This document shows positions 43,289-52,264 of a DNA stretch of 64,000 nucleotides, one piece after another. The first letter of the stretch is position 1, and each line of letters opens with the position of its first letter. The position numbers and the translations under genes were made by a program. Below the pieces are notes generated by a model. That model had not been told where the DNA came from. It was given only the letters and a program-made list of their open reading frames with translations, and did no database searches. The stretch covers positions 62,001 to 126,000 of the forward strand of contig NZ_JADHZD010000006.1 in the NCBI RefSeq assembly GCF_020102855.1, read 5' to 3'. This stretch comes from Nocardioides lacusdianchii (GTDB lineage: Bacteria > Actinomycetota > Actinomycetes > Propionibacteriales > Nocardioidaceae).

Positions 43289-43320
43289 TCATGCCCCGAG
43301 TCGTCAGACTCGGGGCATGA
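43289..43320 (+). terminator. Hairpin that ends the two-component operon and contains the next start codon
   Basis: Perfect 14-bp arms TCATGCCCCGAGTC (43289-43302) and GACTCGGGGCATGA (43307-43320) with loop GTCA. The ATG of the ada/alkA gene (43317-43319) lies inside the 3' arm. In read-through RNA the start codon would be paired. CAGACT (43305-43310), six bases before the ATG, could act as the -10 of a leaderless transcript that escapes this. Confidence 0.7.
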
Positions 43321-44843
43321 CGCCGTCCGGACACCTCGACACCGACGCGTGCTACCGCGCGGTGCAGAGCCGGGACCGGCGCTTCGACGGCGTGTTCTAC
43401 ACGGCCGTCCGCACCACCGGGATCTACTGCCGGCCCTCCTGCCCGGCGCGCACACCGGCGGTCGCCAACGTGACCTTCCACGCCACGGCCGCGAGCGCCC
43501 ACGCCGCCGGCTACCGCGCCTGCAAGCGCTGCCTGCCCGACGCCACACCGGGCAGCCCCGAGTGGGACGTCGCCGCCGACGTCGCCGGGCGCGCGATGCG
43601 GCTGATCGCCGACGGGCTCGTCGACCGCGAGGGGGTGGACGGCCTGGCCCGTCGGGTCGGCTACACCCCGCGGCACCTCGGCCGGCTGCTCAGCCAGGAG
43701 CTGGGTGCCACGCCGCTCGCCCTGGCCCGCGCCCGTCGTGCCCAGACTGCGCGGATCCTGCTCGAGACCACCGACCTGGCCATCACGGACGTGGCCTTCG
43801 CGGCCGGATTCGCCAGCGTGCGGCAGTTCAACGAGACGGTCCGCGAGGTCTACGACGCCTCACCGACCCTGCTGCGGGGGAACCGGCGCACACCGCGTGA
43901 CGGCCGGGCGTCGGGCTCCCTGGCCATGCGGCTGGCCGTGCGCACGCCCTTCGCCGGGGGACGGCTCCTGGACTTCCTCGCCTACCACCTCGTCCCGGGT
44001 GTCGAGGTGGCCGCACCCGGCTGCTACGCCCGCACCCTGGACCTGCCGCACGGGCCCGGCACGGTCCGTCTCCACCTCGAGGACCTGCCGGGCGAGGGCG
44101 GCACCGGCTTCGTGGAGGCCGAGTTCTGGCTCGCCGACCTGCGCGACACCGCCGCGGCCAGCGAGCGCGTACGCCGCCTGCTCGACGCCGACTGCGACCC
44201 CGGGGCCGTCGACGCGCACCTCGGCGCCGACCCCGTGCTCGGCGACCTCGTCCGCGCCACACCGGGGTTGCGCGTCCCGGGCCAGGTCGACGGCGACGAG
44301 ACCGCCGTGCGCACGGTCATCGGCCAGCAGGTCAGCGTCACCGGCGCGCGCACCGTGGCCGGGCGCATCGTGGCCGCCCACGGCCGCCCGGTCGACTCGC
44401 CCGTCCCGGGCCTCACCCACCTGTTCCCCGATGCCGTCACGCTGGCCGGCGTCGACCCGAAGACCCTGCCGATGCCACGGGCGCGCGGTCGCGCGCTCGT
44501 CGGGTTGGCGAGCGCCCTGGCGGGCGGCGAGGTCGTGCTCGACCGCGGCCCCGACCGCGACGACGTACGCCGCGGGCTGCTCGCGCTGCCCGGGATCGGG
44601 CCGTGGACCGCGGACTACGTCGCCATGCGGGCGCTCGGCCACCCCGACGTCTTCCTGCCCACCGACCTCGCCGTGCGGCGGGTGCTGGCGGACCTGGCTG
44701 CCGGCGGCACCGCGCCGGACCCGCACGCCTGGCGACCGTGGCGGACCTACGCCCTGATGCACCTGTGGAACCCGCTCATGCCGCCGACCCCTGCACCCGA
44801 CCACCATCCGACCGCGGCGCCCCGCCCGGCGAAGGAGACCTGA
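43317..44843 (+). CDS. Ada-type sensor/AraC HTH fused to AlkA DNA glycosylase
   Basis: A 508-residue fusion for alkylation repair. Residues 1-80 form the Ada zinc domain with GIYCRPSCPART and CKRCLPD (four Cys, methylphosphotriester acceptor). Residues 85-190 hold an AraC-type HTH pair (VGYTPRHLGRLLSQELG; LAITDVAFAAGFASVRQFNE). Residues 200-500 are AlkA: a beta-rich N-domain, then the HhH (LPGIGPWTADYVAMRAL) and the catalytic Asp in FLPTDLAVRRVL. It would excise alkylated purines and pyrimidines and, once methylated, may activate alkylation-response genes including itself. It is followed one base later by ogt. Start ATG 43317 lies within a hairpin arm. Confidence 0.93.
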   Translation: MTPSGHLDTDACYRAVQSRDRRFDGVFYTAVRTTGIYCRPSCPARTPAVANVTFHATAASAHAAGYRACKRCLPDATPGSPEWDVAADVAGRAMRLIADGLVDREGVDGLARRVGYTPRHLGRLLSQELGATPLALARARRAQTARILLETTDLAITDVAFAAGFASVRQFNETVREVYDASPTLLRGNRRTPRDGRASGSLAMRLAVRTPFAGGRLLDFLAYHLVPGVEVAAPGCYARTLDLPHGPGTVRLHLEDLPGEGGTGFVEAEFWLADLRDTAAASERVRRLLDADCDPGAVDAHLGADPVLGDLVRATPGLRVPGQVDGDETAVRTVIGQQVSVTGARTVAGRIVAAHGRPVDSPVPGLTHLFPDAVTLAGVDPKTLPMPRARGRALVGLASALAGGEVVLDRGPDRDDVRRGLLALPGIGPWTADYVAMRALGHPDVFLPTDLAVRRVLADLAAGGTAPDPHAWRPWRTYALMHLWNPLMPPTPAPDHHPTAAPRPAKET

Positions 44844-44844
44844 C

Positions 44845-45327
44845 ATGTGGACCGTGCTGCCCTCGCCCATCGGCGACCTGCGCGTGGTCGAGCGCGACGG
44901 CTCGATCGTGGCGATCGAGTTCTCGCCCTTCCGCCCGCCCGCCGACGGGCGCCCGCTGGGAGCCCGGTCGGACGACGAGCCCGTGCTGGCCGAGGCGACG
45001 CGCCAGCTGACGGCGTACTTCGCCGGTGAGCTCACCGACTTCGACCTGCCGCTCGCGCCCGTCGGCACCGACTTCCAGCAGCGGGTGTGGGACCAGCTGG
45101 GCCGCATCGGCTACGGCGAGACCGCGTCCTACGGCGAGATCGCCGGACGTCTCGGCATGACGAACGCTGCCTCGCGCGCCGTCGGCCTGGCCAACGGGCG
45201 CAACCCGATCCCGATCGTGGTGCCCTGCCACCGGGTGATCGGTGCCAACGGCACGCTCACCGGCTACGCCGGCGGGCTCGAGCGCAAGCAGCAGCTCCTG
45301 GAGCTGGAGCAGGATGCTCTCTTCTGA
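44845..45327 (+). CDS. ogt: Methylated-DNA--[protein]-cysteine S-methyltransferase
   Basis: A 160-residue suicide repair protein that removes methyl groups from O6-methylguanine. The active site is IPIVVPCHRVIGANG, with Cys as acceptor. The HTH arginine-finger region is GETASYGEIAGRLGMTNAAS, and the Asn hinge is present (GLANGRNP). N-terminal Ada-like ribonuclease-H fold domain precedes it. Start ATG 44845, one base after the Ada/AlkA stop, so the two repair genes form one transcript. Convergent with a small membrane protein gene. Confidence 0.95.
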   Translation: MWTVLPSPIGDLRVVERDGSIVAIEFSPFRPPADGRPLGARSDDEPVLAEATRQLTAYFAGELTDFDLPLAPVGTDFQQRVWDQLGRIGYGETASYGEIAGRLGMTNAASRAVGLANGRNPIPIVVPCHRVIGANGTLTGYAGGLERKQQLLELEQDALF

Positions 45328-45339
45328 GCTGCGAGCTCC

Positions 45340-45741
45340 TCACTCCGAATTGCGCGACCTGTCGCCGAGCGCTGCGCCCAGAGCAGCAGGTAGGAGGACG
45401 AGGCCCGCGGTGAAGACCACCAGGAAGGCGTCGAGCCTGAGCCGCTCGGACAGGGACACGCTGTCGTCCGCCTCGAGGGTGGCGAGCCCGACGAGCCACA
45501 GCACTCCGAACGCGACCGCGACGATCGCCCAGGTTGCGACCGTGGACGACGATCCGCGGCGTCGGGCGTCGGCGAAGGCCCAGCCGAGGCTCACCACGAC
45601 GATTCCGGCGAACGCGAGCAGGCCGGCCCCGATGTTGGCGTCGTTGGAGCCCGGGAAGAGAGCGGGCAGGGCCGCGTAGTAGGCGGCCAGGCCGGCTCCC
45701 ATGACGACCAGTCGGACAATGGCAGCCAGGAGGAGTCTCAT
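45340..45741 (-). CDS. Small membrane protein, unknown function
   Basis: A 133-residue protein with four hydrophobic segments: LLLAAIVRLVVMGAGLAAYY, GAGLLAFAGIVVVSLGWAFA, VATWAIVAVAFGVLWLVGLA and DAFLVVFTAGLVLLPAALGA. A loop rich in Arg and Ser (DARRRGSSST) lies between helices 2 and 3. No family is recognised. Start ATG 45741 with GATGAG upstream as a weak ribosome binding site. Lies between convergent ogt and co-oriented ndgR, 57 bases downstream of ndgR. Confidence 0.7.
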   Translation of the reverse strand: MRLLLAAIVRLVVMGAGLAAYYAALPALFPGSNDANIGAGLLAFAGIVVVSLGWAFADARRRGSSSTVATWAIVAVAFGVLWLVGLATLEADDSVSLSERLRLDAFLVVFTAGLVLLPAALGAALGDRSRNSE

Positions 45742-45798
45742 GGACTCATCCTCACGCGGACGATCGGGCGCGGCACAGAGCAGCGGTGCTCAGCCGCC

Positions 45799-46521
45799 TC
45801 ACTCAGCCGCAGCGCGGCGCAACGACTCCGAGAGCCGGTCGGCGGCGGCGAGCACGGCGGGGGCGTGCATGCGGCCCGGCTGGCGCGAGAGGCGCTCGAG
45901 CGGACCGGAGACCGAGACGGCGGCGATGACCTTGCCGCCGGGGGAGCGGACCGGGGCCGAGACCGACGCGACGCCCTGCTCCCGCTCGCCGACGGACTGC
46001 GACCAGCCGCGACGGCGGATGCCGGAGAGCGCGGTGGCGGAGAAGGCGGCGTTCTGGAGGCCGCGGTGCATGCGCTCGGGGTCCTCCCATGCCAGCAGTA
46101 TCTGCGCGGCCGACCCAGCGTTCATCGTCAGCTGCGAGCCGACCGGGATGGTGTCGCGCAGGCCCGAGGGGCGCTCGGCGGCGGCCACGCAGACGCGGTG
46201 CTCGCCCTGGCGGCGCCAGAGCTGGGCGGACTCGCCGGTGATGTCGCGCAGCCGTGCCAGCACGGGCCCGGCGGCGGCCAGCAGGCGGTCCTCGCCGGCG
46301 GCCGCGGAGAGCTCGGAGAGGCGGGGGCCGAGCACGAAGCGGCCCTGCATGTCGCGGGCGACGAGGCGGTGGTGCTCGAGCGCGACCGCGAGGCGGTGGG
46401 CGGTCGGGCGGGCCAGCCCGGTGCCGGCGACGAGCCCGGCGAGGGTGGCCGGTCCGGCCTCGAGGGCCGCGAGCACGAGGGCGGCCTTGTCCAGCACGCC
46501 GACACCAGATCCGTTGTCCAT
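45799..46521 (-). CDS. ndgR: IclR family regulator NdgR/LtbR
   Basis: A 240-residue IclR-type regulator. The N-terminal winged HTH is [20 protein letters not shown] (residues 27-46), and the C-terminal effector domain has [20 protein letters not shown]. Sequence and context match actinobacterial NdgR/LtbR/AreB, known to control leuCD, leuB and ilv genes in response to amino acids. The start [17 protein letters not shown] is almost the family consensus. It is divergent from leuC with an 80-base gap holding an imperfect dyad. Start ATG 46521. Candidate master regulator of the branched-chain loci in this window. Confidence 0.92.
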   Translation of the reverse strand: MDNGSGVGVLDKAALVLAALEAGPATLAGLVAGTGLARPTAHRLAVALEHHRLVARDMQGRFVLGPRLSELSAAAGEDRLLAAAGPVLARLRDITGESAQLWRRQGEHRVCVAAAERPSGLRDTIPVGSQLTMNAGSAAQILLAWEDPERMHRGLQNAAFSATALSGIRRRGWSQSVGEREQGVASVSAPVRSPGGKVIAAVSVSGPLERLSRQPGRMHAPAVLAAADRLSESLRRAAAE

Positions 46522-46534
46522 ATGCCGATATTCT

Positions 46535-46553
46535 CATCTCAGAGAGTGGGATG
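46535..46553. promoter_or_regulatory. Candidate NdgR/LtbR operator between ndgR and leuC
   Basis: CATCTCAGAGAGTGGGATG is an imperfect 19-bp dyad (outer CATC/GATG perfect, inner CA/TG perfect, three pairs mismatched). It is centred at 46544, 22 bases from the ndgR start and 57 from the leuC start. A -10-like TAGCGT for leuC follows at 46561-46566. Confidence 0.5.
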
Positions 46554-46601
46554 CAAGATGTAGCGTCGTCCTACCGCAATGGAGCAGAAGGAGTTTGTGT
46601 C

Positions 46602-48011
46602 ATGGGCAAGACCCTGTCCGAGAAGGTCTGGGACGAGCACGTCGTCCGGAGCGCCCCGGGAGAGCCCGACCTGCTCTACATCGACCTCCACCTCCTCCAC
46701 GAGGTGACCTCGCCGCAGGCCTTCGACGGCCTGCGCCTCGCCGGTCGCACGGTCCGCCGCCCCGACCTGACGCTGGCCACCGAGGACCACAACGTCCCCA
46801 CGGTCGACTGGGACAAGCCGATCGCCGACCCGGTGAGCCGTACGCAGGTCGAGACGCTGCGCAAGAACTGCGCCGACTTCGGCGTACGCCTCCACCCGCT
46901 CGGCGACGTCGAGCAGGGCATCGTGCACGTCGTCGGTCCGCAGCTCGGCCTGACGCAGCCCGGCATGACGATCGTGTGCGGCGACTCGCACACCTCCACG
47001 CACGGCGCCTTCGGTGCGATCGCCTTCGGCATCGGGACCTCCGAGGTCGAGCACGTCCTCGCCACCCAGACCCTGACCCAGGCCCGTCCGAAGACAATGG
47101 CCGTCACGATCAACGGCAGCCTGCCCGAGGGCGTCACCGCCAAGGACATGGTGCTCACCCTCATCACCCACACCGGCACCGGTGGCGGCCAGGGCTACAT
47201 CGTGGAGTACCGCGGCCAGGCCATCGAGGAGCTCTCCATGGAGGGCCGGATGACCGTGTGCAACATGTCGATCGAGTGGGGCGCCAAGGCGGGCCTCATC
47301 GCGCCCGACCAGACGACCTTCGACTACATCGAGGGCAAGCCCGAGGCGCCGAAGGGCGCCGACTGGGACGCTGCCGTCGCTCACTGGAAGACCCTGCGCA
47401 CCGACGACGACGCAGTCTTCGATCGTGAGATCGAGCTCGACGCGTCCACGATGACGCCGTTCGTCACGTGGGGCACCAACCCCGGCCAGGGTGCGCCGCT
47501 GGGCGCCACCATCCCGAGCCCCGACGACTTCGACGAGCCCAACGACAAGGTCGCGACCGAGAAGGCCCTGCACTACATGGGTCTCGAGGCCGGCACGCCG
47601 CTGCGCGAGGTCAAGGTCGACACCGTTTTCGTCGGCTCCTGCACCAACGGCCGCATCGAGGACCTGCGCCTGGCGGCGTCGATCCTCGAGGGTCGCCACG
47701 TCGCCGACGACACCCGCCTGCTGGTGGTGCCCGGCTCGGTGCGCGTACGCCTCCAGGCCGAGGCCGAGGGCCTCGACAAGGTCTTCCTCGCCGCAGGCGC
47801 GGAGTGGCGCGGGGCCGGCTGCTCGATGTGCCTGGGCATGAACCCCGACCAGCTCGCCCCGGGTGAGCGGAGCGCCTCGACGTCGAACCGCAACTTCGAG
47901 GGACGGCAGGGCAAGGGCGGTCGTACGCACCTGGTGTCCGTGCCCGTCGCCGCCGCCACCGCCGTGCGCGGCACCCTCTCGTCGCCCGCCGACCTGGCTG
48001 CGCTGGCCTGA
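46602..48011 (+). CDS. leuC: 3-isopropylmalate dehydratase large subunit
   Basis: Aconitase-family Fe-S subunit that, with LeuD, isomerises 2- to 3-isopropylmalate in leucine synthesis. The protein is 469 residues, the bacterial norm. Cluster ligands: Cys in [18 protein letters not shown] and the Cys pair in [35 protein letters not shown] and [17 protein letters not shown]-like ([20 protein letters not shown]) are aconitase signatures. Start ATG 46602 with GAAGGAG (46587-46593). Upstream in-frame sequence lacks similarity. Likely controlled by divergent NdgR; leuD follows after 54 bases. Confidence 0.97.
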   Translation: MGKTLSEKVWDEHVVRSAPGEPDLLYIDLHLLHEVTSPQAFDGLRLAGRTVRRPDLTLATEDHNVPTVDWDKPIADPVSRTQVETLRKNCADFGVRLHPLGDVEQGIVHVVGPQLGLTQPGMTIVCGDSHTSTHGAFGAIAFGIGTSEVEHVLATQTLTQARPKTMAVTINGSLPEGVTAKDMVLTLITHTGTGGGQGYIVEYRGQAIEELSMEGRMTVCNMSIEWGAKAGLIAPDQTTFDYIEGKPEAPKGADWDAAVAHWKTLRTDDDAVFDREIELDASTMTPFVTWGTNPGQGAPLGATIPSPDDFDEPNDKVATEKALHYMGLEAGTPLREVKVDTVFVGSCTNGRIEDLRLAASILEGRHVADDTRLLVVPGSVRVRLQAEAEGLDKVFLAAGAEWRGAGCSMCLGMNPDQLAPGERSASTSNRNFEGRQGKGGRTHLVSVPVAAATAVRGTLSSPADLAALA

Positions 48012-48052
48012 TCTCGATACGCCGCCTCGTTCCTCGGCGGCTACTCGATCTC
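48010..48052. repeat. Dispersed intergenic repeat between leuC and leuD
   Basis: Reads GATCTCGATACGCCGCC, TCGTTCCTC, GGCGGCTACTCGATC. The GCCGCC/GGCGGC arms form a hairpin with the CTCGTTCCTC loop. It begins within the leuC stop codon and fills most of the 54-base gap before leuD. Its position inside an operon argues against it being an efficient terminator. Confidence 0.6.
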
Positions 48053-48065
48053 CGAAAGGTTTCCC

Positions 48066-48665
48066 ATGGACAAGTTCACCACCCACACCGGCGTCGGCGT
48101 CCCGCTGAAGCGCAGCAACGTCGACACCGACCAGATCATCCCCGCGGTCTACCTCAAGCGCGTGACCCGCACCGGCTTCGAGGACGGGCTGTTCGCCGCC
48201 TGGCGCAACGACCCGGACTTCGTGCTGAACGACCCCACCTACGCCAGCGGCTCCGTGCTGGTCGCGGGTCCTGACTTCGGCACCGGCAGCTCGCGAGAGC
48301 ACGCCGTGTGGGCCTTGCAGAACTACGGCTTCCGGGCCGTGATCTCCTCGCGCTTCGCCGACATCTTCCGCGGCAACTCCGGCAAGGCCGGGCTCGTCGC
48401 GGCGCAGGTCGACGAGAAGGTCGTGCAGCGCCTGTGGGACTGGCTCGAGGACAACCCGGGCGGCGAGGTCACCGTCGACCTGGAGAGCCGTACGGTCCGC
48501 GCCGGTGCCGGCGAGGACGCCGTCGAGGACTCCTTCGACATCGACGACTACACCCGCTGGCGCCTGCTGGAGGGCCTCGACGACATCGGGATCACCCTCG
48601 GCCACGACGCCGACATCACCGACTTCGAGGCGTCGCGGCCGAGCTGGAAGCCCGTCACGGCCTGA
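48066..48665 (+). CDS. leuD: 3-isopropylmalate dehydratase small subunit
   Basis: Swivelling-domain partner of LeuC in the 2- to 3-isopropylmalate isomerisation. The protein is 199 residues, normal for LeuD. Motifs are [20 protein letters not shown] near residue 17 and [20 protein letters not shown], whose GSSREHA is the substrate-binding loop, then [20 protein letters not shown]. Start ATG 48066 with GAAAGG eight bases upstream. Co-transcribed with leuC. hupB follows under its own promoter. Confidence 0.96.
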   Translation: MDKFTTHTGVGVPLKRSNVDTDQIIPAVYLKRVTRTGFEDGLFAAWRNDPDFVLNDPTYASGSVLVAGPDFGTGSSREHAVWALQNYGFRAVISSRFADIFRGNSGKAGLVAAQVDEKVVQRLWDWLEDNPGGEVTVDLESRTVRAGAGEDAVEDSFDIDDYTRWRLLEGLDDIGITLGHDADITDFEASRPSWKPVTA

Positions 48666-48694
48666 AAAAGCCCCACAAACAAGGGCGATGGTGA

Positions 48695-48723
48695 TTGTCC
48701 TCACCCTCCCATGTGCCTAGCGT
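48695..48723 (+). promoter_or_regulatory. Promoter of hupB
   Basis: TTGTCC (48695-48700) and TAGCGT (48718-48723) are exactly 17 bases apart, a good housekeeping-type promoter. It predicts a leader of about 50 bases before the GTG at 48779, which has GGGAAGGGAAG upstream. Confidence 0.55.
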
Positions 48724-48778
48724 GCCTTGCAGAAGGTCGAGCACGAGCTCGGCTCAGGTTCATTGGGAAGGGAAGCTA

Positions 48779-49492
48779 GTGAACAAGTCAGAGCTCATCG
48801 ACGCGCTCGCCGCGCGTTACGAGGGGAACCGCAAGCAGGCGGCCCACGCACTGGAGTCGGTGCTCGACACCATCACCCGTGAGGTGGCCAAGGGCGAGAA
48901 GGTCGCCATCACCGGCTTCGGCTCGTTCGAGAAGGCCGTCCGCAACGCGCGCTGGGTCCGCAACCCGCAGACGGGTGAGCGGATGAAGTCCAAGAAGAAG
49001 GCCGTGCCGAAGTTCTCCGCGGGCAAGGAGCTCAAGGACGTCGTCGCCGGCGCCAAGAAGCTGCCGAAGCTGACGGCCGCCACGATGCCGAAGCCGCCGG
49101 CCAGCGTGCGCGCGGCTGCTGCCGCCGTCACCGGTGCCGCGACCAAGAAGGCGACGCCGGCGAAGAAGGCTGCACCGGCCACGAAGACGGCCGCCAAGAA
49201 GGCGCCCGCCAAGAAGGCGACGCCGGCGAAGAAGGCAGCGCCCGCCAAGAAGACCGCCGCCAAGAAGGCCCCTGCCACCAAGTCGACGGCGTCGAAGACC
49301 ACCACGGCGAAGAAGGCGACGCCCGCGAAGAAGACGACGGCTGCTTCCACGTCGCCTGCGAAGAAGGCAACCCCGGCCAAGAAGACGGCCGCCAAGTCGA
49401 CTGCGAGCAAGTCGACCGCCACGAAGGCTCCCGCCAAGAAGGCGACGCCGGCCAACAAGACTGCGGCCAAGAAGACTGCCAAGAAGTCCTGA
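48779..49492 (+). CDS. hupB: HU-family nucleoid protein with long basic tail (HupB/Hlp type)
   Basis: A 237-residue DNA-binding protein. Residues 1-90 are the HU fold (MNKSELIDALAARYEGNRKQ; ITGFGSFEKAVRNARWVRNP; RNPQTGERMKSKKKAVPKF as the DNA-binding arm). From about residue 120 a Lys/Ala/Pro/Thr tail follows, built of KKATPAKKAAPA- and KKTAAKKAPA-like units, as in mycobacterial HupB and streptomycete HupS. The tail compacts DNA and is a target of acetylation and methylation in relatives. Start GTG 48779. Its own promoter is upstream and a hairpin lies at 49520-49548. The tail-coding DNA is repetitive but coding. Confidence 0.95.
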   Translation: MNKSELIDALAARYEGNRKQAAHALESVLDTITREVAKGEKVAITGFGSFEKAVRNARWVRNPQTGERMKSKKKAVPKFSAGKELKDVVAGAKKLPKLTAATMPKPPASVRAAAAAVTGAATKKATPAKKAAPATKTAAKKAPAKKATPAKKAAPAKKTAAKKAPATKSTASKTTTAKKATPAKKTTAASTSPAKKATPAKKTAAKSTASKSTATKAPAKKATPANKTAAKKTAKKS

Positions 49493-49519
49493 CGCTCCAG
49501 CACTCCTGGACCGCGACGA

Positions 49520-49548
49520 GGCGGGTCACCCCAGCGGGGTGGCCCGCC
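49520..49548. terminator. Bidirectional terminator between hupB and cofC
   Basis: Thirteen-base arms GGCGGGTCACCCC (49520-49532) and GGGGTGGCCCGCC (49536-49548) with loop AGC; one T-G wobble, otherwise perfect. It overlaps the last codons of cofC and lies 27 bases after the hupB stop. Confidence 0.65.
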
Positions 49549-50200
49549 TCCCGCTTGCCCGGGTGGTGTGCGGTCCCACGCCGCCGACGAGGACGGCGCC
49601 GAGGTCGACCATGTCGTCGACGTCGGCACGCAGGCTCCGCGCGGAGGCGCCGACCTCGACCGCCCCCGACGCCGCGTGGCGCTCCGCCGAAGCCATTCCG
49701 AACTGCGGCGCGAAGTGTGCGGCAGGAGCGGCGTACGTCGTCGTGCCCGTGCCGGCGCGATCCCTCACGAAGGCGGCGTCACCGGCATCCACGCGTGCCA
49801 CCACGTCCACCAGGACCGCGGCGAGCTCGGCGGAGCGCAGGCCGGGCAGGTCGGCGCACAGCGCGACGGGCACCGCGCCCGGCCAGCGGCGTACGACCTC
49901 CGCGACGGCCTGCACGAGGGTCTCGTTGAGGTCCTCGCTGGCCCCGTCCGGCATCACCTCGGCGCCGAGGGCGCGCATCGGTGCGACCAGGCGGAAGTCG
50001 TCGGTGACCACGAGGACGCGTGCGACGCCGGGCGTCGCGACGGCGGCCTGCACGGTGTCGAGCGCGAACGCCTCGGCCAGCTCGCGACGCTGCTCGTCGT
50101 CGAGCCCGACGAGGCGGGACTTGCCGTGCGCCGGCGGCTTGACGGGTACGACGACCACGCAGCGCGGCGCGTCGGCATCGGTCGGCAGGGAGCTGGACAT
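49526..50200 (-). CDS. cofC: 2-phospho-L-lactate guanylyltransferase (F420 synthesis)
   Basis: A 224-residue nucleotidyltransferase (CofC/FbiD) that activates phospholactate or phosphoenolpyruvate with GTP in coenzyme F420 synthesis. Motifs: VVVPVKPPAHGKSRLVGLDD at the N-terminus (nucleotide-binding, Lys/Arg), VLVVTDDFRL, and VALCADLPGLRSAEL with its metal-binding Asp. The C-terminus has the FVRDRAGTGTTTYAA loop. It is divergent from the PlsC-type gene. Start ATG 50200, preceded by a weak GGATCC-like spacer; GTG alternatives lie a few bases upstream. Confidence 0.9.
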   Translation of the reverse strand: MSSSLPTDADAPRCVVVVPVKPPAHGKSRLVGLDDEQRRELAEAFALDTVQAAVATPGVARVLVVTDDFRLVAPMRALGAEVMPDGASEDLNETLVQAVAEVVRRWPGAVPVALCADLPGLRSAELAAVLVDVVARVDAGDAAFVRDRAGTGTTTYAAPAAHFAPQFGMASAERHAASGAVEVGASARSLRADVDDMVDLGAVLVGGVGPHTTRASGRRATPLG

Positions 50201-50321
50201 CACCACGGATCCTGCCACCCGGGACCAGCGTGCCGCTGGGGTCCCGGGGGGCGGGTGACCGAGTAGCCTGCTCGCGACGCAGGGAGCGTCCGGGCGTGGC
50301 CCGTGGGAGCGGGAGGTGACG

Positions 50322-51098
50322 GTGCGCGTCAGGAAGCTGGAGCAGCCGCGCGGCTGGGCGATCACCTTCGCGGCCTCGATCCTCAAGCCGACCCTGCTGA
50401 CGGCCACGTCGCGCACCTGGATCGACGGCGAGAAGATCCCCGCCACCGGCGGCTGCATCATCGCCCTCAACCACATCTCCCACGTCGACCCGCTGCTGTC
50501 CGCGCACTTCGTCTACGACCACGGACGGGTGCCGCGCTACCTCGCCAAGTCGGGGCTGTTCAGGAACAAGTTCCTCGGGGGTCTCCTCTCCGCTGCCGGG
50601 CAGATCCCCGTCGAGCGGCTCACCCGCAACGCGGTCGGTGCCTACGACGCCGCGGTGAGGGCGATCGGTGAGGGCGAGTGCATCGTGATCTACCCCGAGG
50701 GCACGCTGACCCGCGACCCGCACCTGTGGCCGATGAAGGGCAAGACCGGCGCCGCGCGCATCGCGCTGGCCACCGGCTGCCCGGTGATTCCGGTCGGCCA
50801 GTGGGGCGCGCACGAGGTCCTGCCGCCCTACACCAAGCGCCCGCACCTCGTGCCGCGCAAGAACATCCAGATGTTGGCGGGTGACCCGGTGGCCCTCGAC
50901 GACCTGGTCGCCGGCCCGCACTCGCCGGAGACGACGGCGCAGGCCACCGAGCGGATCATGACGGCCATCACCGCCCTCGTGGCCGACCTCCGCGGCGAGA
51001 CGCCCCCGACCGACCGGTTCGACCCGCGCCGCAGCGGCGTACGCGAGACCGGCAACCCGTACGACCCCCACCGGACGAAGAGGAAGCACACCCGATGA
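50322..51098 (+). CDS. 1-acyl-sn-glycerol-3-phosphate acyltransferase family (PlsC)
   Basis: A 258-residue acyltransferase for phosphatidic acid synthesis at the membrane. Motif I is [18 protein letters not shown] (HxxxxD catalytic pair), motif II is [20 protein letters not shown], motif III is [13 protein letters not shown], and motif [10 protein letters not shown]. An N-terminal hydrophobic stretch ([15 protein letters not shown]) suggests peripheral or monotopic attachment. Start GTG 50322, since GGGAGG (50311-50316) lies five bases upstream; GTG 50316 is less likely. Its stop overlaps gpsA as ATGA. Glycerol-3-phosphate from GpsA would feed the same lipid pathway. Confidence 0.9.
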   Translation: MRVRKLEQPRGWAITFAASILKPTLLTATSRTWIDGEKIPATGGCIIALNHISHVDPLLSAHFVYDHGRVPRYLAKSGLFRNKFLGGLLSAAGQIPVERLTRNAVGAYDAAVRAIGEGECIVIYPEGTLTRDPHLWPMKGKTGAARIALATGCPVIPVGQWGAHEVLPPYTKRPHLVPRKNIQMLAGDPVALDDLVAGPHSPETTAQATERIMTAITALVADLRGETPPTDRFDPRRSGVRETGNPYDPHRTKRKHTR

Positions 51099-52096
51099 CG
51101 AAGATCGCAGTGTTCAGTGCCGGATCGTGGGGCACCGCCTTCTCGCTGGTCCTGGCCGATGCCGGCAACGACGTGTCCCTGTGGGCGCGCCGCGACGAGG
51201 TGGTCGAAGCGGTCAACGAGCGCCGCGAGAACACCGACTACCTGCCCGGCATCGAGCTGCCGCCCTCGATCCGCGCGTCGACCGACCCCGAGGAGGTCGC
51301 CGCCGATGCCGACGTCGTCGTGCTCACCGTCCCGTCGCAGTCGCTGCGCGAGAACCTCACCGCCTGGGCGCCGATCCTGCCCGAGAAGGCGACCCTGGTG
51401 TCGTTGATGAAGGGCGTCGAGCTCGGGACTCTGATGCGGATGAGCGAGGTCATCCAGGAGGTCACCGACGCGTCCGCCAACCGCATCGCGGTCATCAGCG
51501 GACCCAACCTCGCCCGCGAGATCGCGCGCCGCGAGCCGGCCGCGTCCGTCGTCGCGTGCGTCGACGAGGAGCGCGCCAAGCACCTGCAGGCGATCACGCA
51601 CGGCCCGTCGTGGCGGCCCTACACCTCCGTCGACGTGCTCGGGTGCGAGATCGGCGGCGCCTACAAGAACGTCGTCGGCCTCGCGGTCGGCATGGCCGTC
51701 GGGCTCGGCTTCGGCGACAACACCACCGCTTCCGTCATCACCCGCGGACTCGCGGAGACCGCGCGCCTCGCCACGGCGCAGGGCGCCAATCCCCTGACGC
51801 TGATGGGCCTCGCGGGTCTCGGCGACCTCGTCGCCACCTGCTCCTCGCCGCTCTCGCGCAACCGCACCTTCGGCGAGCGCCTCGGCCAGGGCATGACGAC
51901 CGAGGAGATCTACGCCTCCACGCGGCAGGTCGCCGAGGGCGCCAAGTCCTGCAAGTCGCTGCTCGCGCTGGCCGACAGCGTCGGCGTCGACGCCCCGATC
52001 GCGCAGGCCGTCGACGCCGTCGTCGACGGCCGGATGACCGCGCTCGACATGATGAACTCCTTCATCGCGCGCGACACCAAGCCCGAGCTGCACTGA
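51095..52096 (+). CDS. gpsA: Glycerol-3-phosphate dehydrogenase [NAD(P)+]
   Basis: Cytosolic enzyme that reduces dihydroxyacetone phosphate to glycerol-3-phosphate for phospholipids. The protein is 333 residues. The N-terminal Rossmann motif is [19 protein letters not shown]. Catalytic Lys is in [20 protein letters not shown], and other conserved stretches are [12 protein letters not shown] and [19 protein letters not shown]. Start ATG 51095 overlaps the stop of the acyltransferase by four bases, so translation is coupled. About 230 non-coding bases with repeats follow. Confidence 0.96.
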   Translation: MTKIAVFSAGSWGTAFSLVLADAGNDVSLWARRDEVVEAVNERRENTDYLPGIELPPSIRASTDPEEVAADADVVVLTVPSQSLRENLTAWAPILPEKATLVSLMKGVELGTLMRMSEVIQEVTDASANRIAVISGPNLAREIARREPAASVVACVDEERAKHLQAITHGPSWRPYTSVDVLGCEIGGAYKNVVGLAVGMAVGLGFGDNTTASVITRGLAETARLATAQGANPLTLMGLAGLGDLVATCSSPLSRNRTFGERLGQGMTTEEIYASTRQVAEGAKSCKSLLALADSVGVDAPIAQAVDAVVDGRMTALDMMNSFIARDTKPELH

Positions 52097-52230
52097 GCGA
52101 CGAAGGAGCTCAGGGCAGCTCATCGGTGGTCGAGTGGCTCCCGGTGCTGAGGAACGAAGCCCCGACGGAGCTGTATCGAGACCTGCCCGATGCGACGCAG
52201 GAGCTCAGGGCACCTCATTCGGTGGTCTAG
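52097..52230. repeat. Directly repeated block downstream of gpsA
   Basis: Two related copies of about 38 bases, 52097-52134 and 52192-52230, begin GCGACG(A/C)AGGAGCTCAGGGCA and end CGGTGGTC(G/T)AG. They are 95 bases apart with 4-5 differences. Between them is a long copy of the dispersed element (GGTGGTCGAGTGG, then GAGGAACGAAG, then TGTATCGAGACC). Non-coding. It may be a repeat-mediated duplication or a compound repeat element. Confidence 0.55.
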
Positions 52231-52264
52231 CCGCGTCGAGCCCGCTCGCTCGGTGGGTTTTGCA

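Noticed and set aside
46554-46601. Leader peptide ahead of leuC
   Set aside because: The only nearby ATG frame reads straight into leuC without a stop and has no enrichment in Leu, Val or Ile codons.
49128-49492. Repetitive DNA resembling a tandem repeat or CRISPR-like array
   Set aside because: It is the coding sequence for the Lys/Ala/Pro tail of HupB; units are irregular and lack spacers.
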